Part shown: positions 55,443-64,000 of the stretch, one piece after another | How positions within the stretch are numbered: the stretch's first letter is position 1 | Layout of the letters: every line of letters begins with the position of its first letter | Origin: Tulasnella sp. 424 | Lineage: Eukaryota > Basidiomycota > Agaricomycetes > Cantharellales > Tulasnellaceae | Length of the DNA stretch: 64,000 nt | NCBI GenBank assembly: GCA_019633425.1 | Contig: WSUB01000085.1 | Span: 117,553 to 181,552, forward strand | Reading direction: 5' to 3' | Notes under the pieces: generated by a model | The model's database searches: none | What the model saw: only the letters and a program-made list of their open reading frames with translations | What the model was told of the DNA's origin: nothing | Program-made: the position numbers and the translations under genes

Positions 55443-58400
55443 TTATAGGAAATACATGTGCCTGTCAGGGAAAGGTTAGGACTGACACTTAGTTACTGAC
55501 TAGCGCACTGGCGGGGCTTACTGTCCGATGTGACCGTGAACAGACTGGAACACGCGTCGGTTGGCATCTGGGTCATAGTGATTTCTGGCTCTTGCACAGA
55601 CCTGAATTTCGATTATCAGAACGAGATCCGGAGCGTTCATGCAGGACCTGGGAAAGCTCAGCTCACCATGTCGGCGTAATATACTGGCGGAACAACTGAA
55701 ACTGAGCATGTTGAGCTTGCGTGGATGTGGCAAAGAGCGAATGAAATGCTCTGGAGACTGCGCGATCCCTCTTCAGGCTTCTTCATGTACCATGACGAGG
55801 AAAATTCGACGTACTCATCTGGCATGAAATTGTTTTGGTCGACAAGAATGTTGTAATGGGTACTAGGGAAACGATTTTGCGTTATGGGAGTACCGAACCC
55901 TGTGTGCTTAAACACATACGATCGGTTGGTGCCCTGTACACTGCCGCGGAACGCCTCTCAGTGGGGGAATGCGACCAACGATGAGGATGACTTACCCTGA
56001 ATGGCTTTGCAGATAGAAGTCATATTCGACTACGATGCAGGTACCCTTAACGATGGTCGCGCGAAGAGCGTCTATGTGGCTGCGTACCTGGACTAGTTAT
56101 TCCGCAGTCGACAACCGGCCCTGCGGGAACATTTCCACTCTTATCGGATTTACCTCCCGGAGAAGGGAAGAAACTAAAATTGCCTGACAATCAATCAAGG
56201 AATCCAGCTATTTCTCCAATTTGCCCGTACCAGATGTGACGGCACTATACAGTAGTAGTTAAAGAAGGAAATCAAGGAGACTTTCGCAAGGTAGATCAGG
56301 AAGCTCACTTTGCTCACAATGACAAAAGTCAATTTTGGTCTTGGTATGCCAATTATATCGCAGGCCTCTAAGAAAACCGAGAGATCAAGCACCAGAGCAG
56401 GGATCAATAGAAAGCCCATCGACTGACTGAAAATCTGGGGGACTTCAAAATCCTTGCACTTTTTGAACTGACCTAGAGCCGAAGATATTAATAAGAGACG
56501 GTAAAGAAAGACATTTACGCGAGTAACCTTCCGATAGTCCGCCCCGATAGAACAAAATCCGTTCCGGGACGAGGTTTGCCTGTCGTTCGACGTCCTTCCT
56601 ATACTGCATGTGTTTTTTGATGACGTGCTGGAGATTGGGAAAGGAATAACCTTCCTATAAAGCTCCACAAAAAAAAGCTCAATTACAACTCACAGTCATC
56701 ATATCGGCGAGGCTCTCAATCATTTCCGTGCGGCATGGTTGGGGCCTGATGGTGGCAACGTACTTGCTCGCACCGGAGTCTACGCTTCCGACAACTGCAG
56801 CAAATGACGGCCTTGCCAAATATCCTGGTTCAGGGTGCGTTAAGCCTGCTCCGATAACGATGACGGGTACATTCTGGTCGGTCAGGAAAGGGACGGTATC
56901 TAGTTTTAGAATAGCGTTGATCCCGCCAAGCTTGGCATTGATCCTGTCCGAGAGGAGAATAGCTTAGTTTGAGGATGTCGGGGCCCAAAAATGCAATTGT
57001 CGCACATACTTCAAGCAAACATTTGCAAAATATTGCTCGTTGCCCTTGATGCACATGGCAGCCTGGATAGCGATGAACAGAGTCTAACTAAATACCTGTT
57101 GTCCAGGGCTAACCTGAAAACCTTCGCCTACCCTAAGACATTGGGTTGCCACGCCGACCTTAATATTTCCGGCACTACAGTAGACATCAGGACGGTGAAA
57201 AGAAGGTCTCTTTTTGAGCACTTACTTCTTGATACGAACATAAATGTCGTCTCCCATTTCCGGTAACACGACGATAATAAGGTTCGGACTACCCCCTTTG
57301 AGAGACTCGTGGACCGCAGCCACCTCTTTAAGGTGCTAAAGCACGGAAAGGTTGTGACCGACGTCATCAAGGGGCAAACACGCTGAGATAGTGGAGCATT
57401 TGGATGCCCACTTACTTTCCAATATGCAGATCCCGTCGCATCCTTTCGGAGTACTGGTGGATCAGGTGGCATCCCCTGGATCCCGAGCGTTCGAGCGACG
57501 TTAAAGAGGCTCTCCTTCAGATGCTGTTCATGGGCGGGTCCGAAGTGTTGATCATAAATGATGATGGCACACCCTAGGATATTTGTTGGTTTGTAGAGCG
57601 TTTTGTTCCTCATATTCCATCGACCATTTTGAGGCTTAACCGTCACATTCTGTCCATACATCAGGGTGGGCTCGGGCAATATACGACCGTTAATGGTGAT
57701 GAGATTTGGGTCCACGTTAATACCCATGGCTTGAAGGTATGAGCTGTTGCTATATCCAAGCGCCTAATCATCGATGTGTGAGCACAGGAGGATGCCTCTT
57801 AATTGATGAGCAAACCAGCCTGTAATCCGTTCCTGATGCTTTGAAGGCGAACGCTCGGTTTCAACGTCGAAAATTCAATTGTATTCTTGACCTGATCTGG
57901 TTTTAATATCCTGCGGTAGAATTGGCCCGGAACTACTTCGCACAACTCCAGCGGAGCCCAGACGGTCCTAGAAAGCTTTGAAGCCAACAGAATCAAGGGG
58001 AAGCACATCACTGACGGCGAAGGAACGAGTTACCTGTACACATACAAGGTCAGGGTAGAGTAGTGGGCGACCAATTGCTCGAAGGAAGGATGCCTTAAGA
58101 AAGGAAGCGGAGGTAGGCGATAGGATAAAGCAAGGGCAGATGGAGCTCATACATACCATTGTCGCGCCGCGGCCATATGGCGAGTGCATCAAAGTATCTG
58201 CCCCTCCCTCGCTGACGTCTTTGATAGCCCTCACCATTGACTCGCCGTTAAGTGTTGCACGGACCTTCAGGTAACGGAGGAATCTCGTCAAATCTCTCCG
58301 AGACTGCGTTTCAAGACGGTCCGGCCTTAGGAACCGCCCGGGATATGCTTCAGGACTCTTCCCCAGGTACTCCAGACAAAGCTTGATTAACGGACCCGGC

Positions 58401-59706
58401 TTGTAGAACGCAGCTGAGCTAACATCGACATTCACAACTATTCTTCCAATTGCCGGTCGAACCGATCTATGAGGCCACCCACACGCTAGCTTAACGAATT
58501 GAGGTGGTACCATGGCTTGCCTAACTTACTGAAAGTAGCCTCGCCATAATTCTACGCCTCGTCCCAGATCTCTCAACTCGGCACGAGTGAAGAACGATCG
58601 GGAATTGAACGGATTGTCTCTGTCATTGTTGCGTCATAAGCGATCCATCAGGTCATTTAGAAGAACAAAAGCTTTACTGAATGGGTTGCATCCGGGTTAC
58701 GACCCTGCATGCATTCAGCGTCCCTGAGACGCTCTCATCATGGGAGGTTCTACCCTTGACATATCTCACGGTGTGCCTAGGGAAATAGGCCGCTTCAGTT
58801 GACAGGCGAGTCGCGTCATCGAGTGCCTAAACATACAACGTGTTTATAATACCTACCCATTGGATGCCGACGCAGCGAGGGAATGGATCGTCTATTTCGA
58901 ACTACAACGAGCATGTCTGTCAGTATAGCAGACAGCTTCCTAGGGAAACATTAAATGAACCTTCGCTTGGTCTACAAATGAATACTTGATAGGCGAGTAC
59001 AGATTCTTGCGGCCATCGTAGGACCCCCACGTCGTGAAGATAGTAGGATTCTGCTCTTGCACATTCCGCATTATTTCCAAGTTTACCCTCATTGGAAGCG
59101 GTCTGTCTTCGGGAAAAATGACTAGGGGCGAGGAAAGTCAGCTTGATGTGATGAAATGGGGTTGAACCAGCGGTGACGTACCAACTGGTGGTGGAAAATG
59201 CGCGTTGTAGGGGCGAAGCAGTTGGTTGGGGACATTTGAATCCTTTTCGGCGGGCTTAGAAAAGTCTTACCGTCGTAATGGTGTATCATGCAAGTTGGTA
59301 TGTCCACTCGGAAGCAATTGACGAGGACGTCGGTAGTGATACCCCTAGTTCCGTACGCTGGCCGCTTGACACCTACATGGTAGGCACAGGAAGCCAGTGC
59401 CTCAGAAAAAGGTGAAGCGTATGGCTGATCAATTAATGACTCACCGACGGCCTTCACTGAGCTTGCAATGTCGACTGTGCTTCCGATCGTAGCTGCGGTA
59501 GGAGTGATAGTTCCGCCCCGTCCCCTGGTTCCTCTGGCTTGTCCCCTGCCGCCAGGATTGGGTGAACCTTCTCTATTTTCTTCACTCGACGAACCCCGTA
59601 TTTCAACTACCGATACTGAAGATAGACCGTGTCGAGGAAGCGTACCTTTAACGGAGCCAGGTGTTCCTCGCTGGCTATTGCCGCGACCACGTCCGCGAGC
59701 AGACAT
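55443..59706 (-). CDS. Argonaute protein 4, slicer aspartates lost
   Basis: Full-length Argonaute with start MSARGRGRGNSQRGTPGS, ArgoN (KRPAYGTRGITTDV), PAZ (PGQFYRRILKPDQVKNTIEF), MID (GIQGMPPDPPVLRKDATGSA) and PIWI. The first catalytic Asp is Gly, in GAGLTHPEPG (codon 56844-56846). The second is Gly, in FYRGGLSEG (codon 56541-56543). The Glu (RTEMIESL) and the fourth Asp (YYADM) are kept. The RHHVR motif of genes 1 and 2 is also altered. The final exon reads HMYFL, stop 55443-55445. It is predicted to bind guides without cutting. It is divergent from the coiled-coil gene at 61054. The left fragment at 15031-15629 belongs to this lineage. Confidence 0.9.
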
Positions 59707-61053
59707 GCTGTCGATGGCTTCGTCTGAGTCTCTTTAAGTAAAGAGAATCTAATAGGACGAAGGAAGTAATAACGTAATCGTCGAGTGTGGACTATAAGCC
59801 GGGAACGGTAGTAACTAGATCGAGCCTGACTATTCCTAGAGGACGACGAGCGGCTGCCAGTGTAGCTGATTTCGTCAGAAACGGCGATATTGGGGAATCC
59901 AAGCAATGATGAGGATTGACTTGAAGGAACGCTTTTGCAAGCACGTGTTTCATGGGTCACATGTTCCTTTCCTAAATATGGAGATTTTGTGGACCTCCTG
60001 GAGATCTCCACGCTATTGTCACTTTATGCCGTTGTCTCCGTAACCATTGTCGACAACGCCGTCGACGACCTGTCGATCCGCACCGTGACTGCTCTGGTCC
60101 CTGGCGGCGATGGTTGACACTGGAGTATGCAGTGAAATAGGTGGAGGCTTCGGGATGCTCGGCTCGGCCGATGCTGTTGGACCGGATGTCGCTCTGGTTG
60201 GAGGACTCGGGAGCGGCCGAGCCCGGTGACGAGGCTTGCAAGGCGAAGCCATTGAAGGGAGCGAACTTGGGAAATTTAGAAATCGCAACGAGAATTGCAT
60301 GCGATATTGTTTGCGGTTTGTTTCGTGTTGACTGTTGGTCTGCGGAACGAGCGGACTTTTGCCTCCGTTGTTTATATGGGGACCCTTCTTGACCCCATCC
60401 CCAGCCCCACACGCGTCGCACATCCTCTCAACACGTCCCCACTTACATAAGCCTTTGCTCGCACACTTTATCTTGTGGTGTGATTGAGAAAGCTGCAACT
60501 GGGCGAACAATCAACGTTCAGGCAAAGGAACACGAAGATGCTCCTGGTCTGCCTGGCGTGAGGTTTCACTGCACGCCTATACGGAGGTTTATTACGTTAA
60601 TTGAGTGATTCGGAAGCATTATTGCCTCGTATCTCCGCGTCCCCTCTATCGAGCTCGAGCGTTTGGCACTTTGCGAGGGAGACTTAGATCTGGGTCACGG
60701 GGAGCTTTAAGGTGAGGTTTACTATGATGTCACGTTATCATTTGTTGCGGCGTCTTTCGACGGCGACGCGCCTCGGCGCTCTCCGTCGATTGAATTGCAG
60801 ACTAATGATCGGCAGTAAACGACGTACGCCCACACCCAAATACCGTAACGGTCGTTTTCTAAACATCTCGTGGCGAGGTAGGAGGACTGGTATATATAGA
60901 GCTGCTCTGCACCTCGTCTTCCCCCCCAACCTTTGACGTTCCAGCACCGAGCATTCTTGCCCTCGCCCTCGTCATCTTACCTCGACCCCTCCTTCCCTCG
61001 CTCCCACTCCGAGCTCGTCTTCATCTCGACTTACGAGCTCTTCACCGATCACC
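59707..61053. promoter_or_regulatory. Divergent promoter region between Argonaute 4 and coiled-coil copy 3
   Basis: From about 60290 to 60500 and 60620 to 60950 the sequence matches the 5' flank of coiled-coil copies 1 and 2, with a TATA box at 60891-60898. The upstream small frame of the other copies is broken here. On the - strand an ATG near 60254 opens 77 codons (MASPCKPRHRARPLPSPPTR onward) without a recognisable domain; this is not called as a gene. Confidence 0.45.
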
Positions 61054-62338
61054 ATGTTCTCTCGCGTGTTCCCAAGCTTCTCCGCCAACAAATCCGCCGC
61101 TCGGACCTCCTCTTCGCAGCCCAAACCTGCTCAACCCGCTCAAACCACTCCAAATCCCTCCAAGAAGCCCTCGAGGCTTCAAAAGGTGCTTCAAGCGCTC
61201 CGACTGTCTCGTTCCCATTCAAAGGTGATTTCAGCACCATGCCGCGTCGTTTGAACCGTTTTAGGTGACGTTGCTGATGCTCTCGAGCCAGGTTGAACAA
61301 TACCATCATCAACTTCCAATCGTCCAAACATCTCCGGTGCTTTCTCAGGTCTGTAGCAACGCGGTATCAGTTCCCCTGACTTGTTTTCGACTCACCAACC
61401 CCTTTGCCCTCGTCATTTAGCGTGCAACGCGTCAAGCCCGCTCCACGCCGGCTGAACTCTCGGCCGCCTCGACGCCGTATTCCGTCCCCAATTCGACATT
61501 TTCGACCACCGGTCCTACTCAGCTCCCCCTACCTCAGTCGGCCGCGACGACACCCGCCACCACTTACCCAAATACTCCGGTCGCTTCCGCGTCCAGCTCC
61601 CTGTTCCTCGCCAGTAACCCCGCGGCCTCCAAGAGGATCGCCGATCTGGAGTCCGCCGTCCTTCAGCTCAACCAAGACTATGATCGTCAAACGAGCAAAA
61701 CCAACGAGCTCCTCAACAATGACCTCTTCGGCCAAATGATCGCGCTGGTCGAAGAGCGTGACGGTGACAAAGCGGCGCGAAGGCTCGCCGAGGATCAATT
61801 GGCGGAGATGGTCACTAGTCATGCGACAGCGGAAGAGGTCCTCCGTGAGGAACGCGAGGAGCATCGACAAGCGAAGAGCGCGAGGAGCCAAGTTTACTAC
61901 GCCCTAAAGAAGGAGAACGCAGATCTGGAAGCCGCTCTTCTCGACCAGCAAGCTAAAACCGACCTCCTTCAGGTCGAAGCACTCCACAAGGCACTCGTAC
62001 AACTTGGCATTGTGGACTCCGAGGATCAACAGTACCCGCTGGCATACCCCGTTTGCGGGGATTGCATGGGTCCTTTCTTGAAAGCAGTCTGCACGGCGGC
62101 TACTAGACAAGGGCCTCTGACCAACTCGAATGGAGGACCGGAGCCTGAGCTGGCAACAGCAGCTCATCGAACTTTTGAAGCCCCAGGGGATGAGGGTGGT
62201 TGTTCGGAGCTGGTCTCTAACAGCCGCGCCAGGGCACGGTCGAAGGCTCCGGCCCCTACCGAGTGGCTCAAGGGCGGGTCAACCCGCACTCGTAGGTTTG
62301 TACTGCTTCCTACGATACGTCTTCTTCGCGACACCTGA
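61054..62338 (+). CDS. Coiled-coil family copy 3, function unknown
   Basis: Same three-exon plan as copy 2. Exon 1 (MFSRVFPSFSANKSAARTSS to LRLSRSHSK) ends at about 61224, then comes exon 2 (VTLLMLSSQVEQYHHQLP), then exon 3 from the TTTAG acceptor before CGTGCAACGCG. Exon 3 encodes RATRQARSTPAELSAASTPY, the coiled coil (KRIADLESAVLQLNQD, ALVEERDGDKAARRLAEDQL), the patch YPVCGDCMGPFLKAVC with two extra Cys relative to a plain coiled coil, and a basic end RRFVLLPTIRLLRDT. It differs from copy 2 at many residues yet stays in frame, which points to a real protein. It is divergent from Argonaute 4. Confidence 0.7.
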
Positions 62339-62939
62339 CTGCGAACCTTTTCAGCTCCGTCTATGGACTTGCCTAACGTCGTCGCCCCGCTTTATATACC
62401 TCAGTGAACTCGTTTTGTATTTCCTTTTGCTTTGGTTCCCGCTTTTCAGTCATCCGGTTCGGTTTTCCTTTTCAATATCCCTCCATAGACCATTATCGAC
62501 TCCTATAGATTGTTTCCTTCACTTGGTTTTGTATCGTCAGTTCCTTATTCGCCCATTCTATTTATTTTTCAAACGATTTGGTGCGTTTCTCGGTTCGAAT
62601 TTTATTTTGTTTCTTTGCTTCTCCCAAAAGAACAACTCGCACAAGTCTTCCAGCTGCGATCCAGGAGGAAACGCGTGCGCTTCGGTCTTGGACAGTTATT
62701 TCCCGTGAAGCTGAGTGGCTTGAAGTTAACGATTCAGCGCTTGAGTTGTTAGCAGCCCGTTGGGCCCTATCAGAAAAGACATCACGTATCTCTCCCGACC
62801 GAAAATGGCTCCTCTAAGATGTGGATCGCGGTTCTCATCGCACTAGATACTGTGAAACTCCAATATATATCCATTCACTCCTTTCAGCGGTACATCGGAA
62901 CAAAAACTGCTAAGCGTCCTGCCAGGGAGACGGTGCCCT
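62339..62939 (+). other. 3' flank of coiled-coil copy 3
   Basis: Matches 53467-54168 along its length, with small indels. No gene is seen. Confidence 0.5.
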
Positions 62940-63634
62940 CTTGATCCGAACGACCCACGGCGTTGGGCGATCAGGTTCGTTGACCTCGAACTAAAACCAA
63001 GAACCTCGTGTTAATCAAAGTGAATTCACAGGTGAGCTGGATAAACACCTGTTCCCTCTCCCCTAAAGAGTATTCGATGGGCGAGTACAAGTTCTTGCGG
63101 CCGTCATAGGAGCCACGTTTGGTGAAGATGGCTGGGTACTGCTCTTGCATTCTACGTATGATCGCTATTGTGACTCCCGTAGGTAAATCTTCGTCCGCAG
63201 GAAGGATATCTAAGACGAGAGAGGTCACCTTCAATATAATAGCTCTGCGATGCACCTCATGAATTCAACCTACCGACTTTTTCAAGGTGAGAAACATGCC
63301 AAGAATGAGCAAGGGTAATGTCAGTGAGATCAAATTGACTCTTGTCGATAGCGAAAATTCTTACTGTCATAGTAATAGATCGGGCCGAGCGGAACATCCG
63401 CTCTGAAACAATTGACGATGATGTCTACAGGAACACCCAGAGTTCCATATCCTGGCCGTCTCTCCCCTATATAACCGTCACAGCTGGTCAGGAAACTTAC
63501 CAAACTCGGTTGCGGGGGATTACAGGCGACTACTCACCACGAGCTTGGACCCTTTGAGGACCCCCTCCCAATCCACTACCACGATCTGCCCAACGGCCCC
63601 GGCCACAGCCGTGTCCTCTTCCACTATCACCCAT
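62940..63634 (-). pseudogene. 5' part of a fifth Argonaute, cut off in the N domain
   Basis: Exons in order on the - strand: an RG-rich start (MGDSGRGHGCGRGRWADRGS, ATG at 63634), GERRPGYGTLGVPVDIIV to VPLGPIYYYD, then ILPADEDLPTGVTIAIIRRM and [19 protein letters not shown], then FEVNEPDRPTPWVVRIK. After RIK the reading runs into RAPSPWQDA and stop, which is the flank of coiled-coil copy 3. Splice sites of the remaining exons look normal, so a short ArgoN-only protein of about 165 residues is possible. PAZ, MID and PIWI are missing. Confidence 0.75.
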
Positions 63635-64000
63635 GTTCTGTTCCTGCTAGTTTGAGTTGAAGCCTTTGTCAGCAGAGTGCAAAGGGAGCGAATCCGCCGA
63701 AGCTGACGGGGAATGTGGCAGCGGGTAGTCGGCTTCAAAGGAGAGACTGAGCAGATATAGTCAACTGGAATAAGGGCGGAGGACCCGAAGCACGACCGAG
63801 TATGGGTCTGAGCGTCATGGTAAAGTGTAGCTACTCGACGGAGTCTGTGGATCTACATCAGGAAAATCCAACATCGCTATGGAGTGCTATTTAGTCAATA
63901 TAGCTCTAATAGCTCCATAGTAACCCCCCCCTCTTTACAGCTAAAATAGTTCACACTCATACTTTATAGCGGAGATAGTCCCCATGGTTGCTATAATAGC
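63635..64000. other. 5' flank of the truncated Argonaute, window edge
   Basis: No gene is seen. The region presumably holds the promoter of the truncated Argonaute. The last 120 nt contain a C-run and AT-rich sequence without a recognisable feature. Confidence 0.35.

Noticed and set aside
60019..60510. - strand frame with MASPCKPRHRARPLP
   Set aside because: It overlaps the flank shared by the coiled-coil copies, the other copies do not keep the frame, and no domain is visible.

Overview
The window looks like nuclear DNA of a filamentous basidiomycete, probably Agaricomycotina. Genes carry many introns of about 40-60 nt with GT-AG ends, both strands are densely coded, and the gene set is fungal: RG-rich Argonautes, an NSP1/NUP62 nucleoporin, a TKL-like kinase with an HGDxKPxN loop, a C2H2 protein ending in a CKKKH motif, and MARVEL-like four-helix proteins. 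No bacterial, organellar or viral gene set is seen. Exon limits were worked out by hand from reading frame, splice sites and comparison among the copies inside the window.

Left part (1-27,000, + strand). Two tandem full-length Argonaute genes (859-5288 and 6547-10984) are followed by ten shortened copies of 1.0-1.7 kb. Each short copy keeps the Argonaute 5' flank, promoter and start region, joined directly to the last exons, with PAZ, MID and PIWI missing. The array is interrupted at 14.4-18.6 kb by a mosaic block: a copy of the 3' end of the zinc-finger gene, then the C-terminal exons of another Argonaute lineage, then an inverted, broken copy of a coiled-coil gene. A run of 97 Ns at 25.8 kb lies between two identical 80-nt flanks and looks like an assembly artefact.

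Middle (27,000-45,200). This is an ordinary gene-rich island: C2H2 protein (-), LAA2/aftiphilin-like trafficking protein (-), protein kinase (+), NSP1-like nucleoporin (+), a Ser/Pro-rich protein with a KEN box (-), and two tandem MARVEL-like membrane proteins (-). One of the membrane proteins has a long His/Gln/Asn-rich tail.

Right part (45,700-64,000). Two further Argonautes lie on the - strand (45,775-50,078 and 55,443-59,706). Each is divergent from a copy of the coiled-coil gene on the + strand (52,159-53,466 and 61,054-62,338). The 5' part of a third Argonaute is at 62,940-63,634. Both left Argonautes keep the aspartates of the slicer site. Both right ones have lost the first and second catalytic aspartates (Asp to Glu and Gly in one, Gly and Gly in the other), so they are predicted not to cut RNA. 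Both right coiled-coil copies end in the same piece of an Argonaute N-domain exon.

The main signal is therefore a fast-evolving Argonaute locus with active-looking slicers, slicer-dead paralogues next to an uncharacterised coiled-coil family, and an amplified array of promoter-bearing mini-Argonautes that could be a source of small RNAs. All functional links between these parts are inference.
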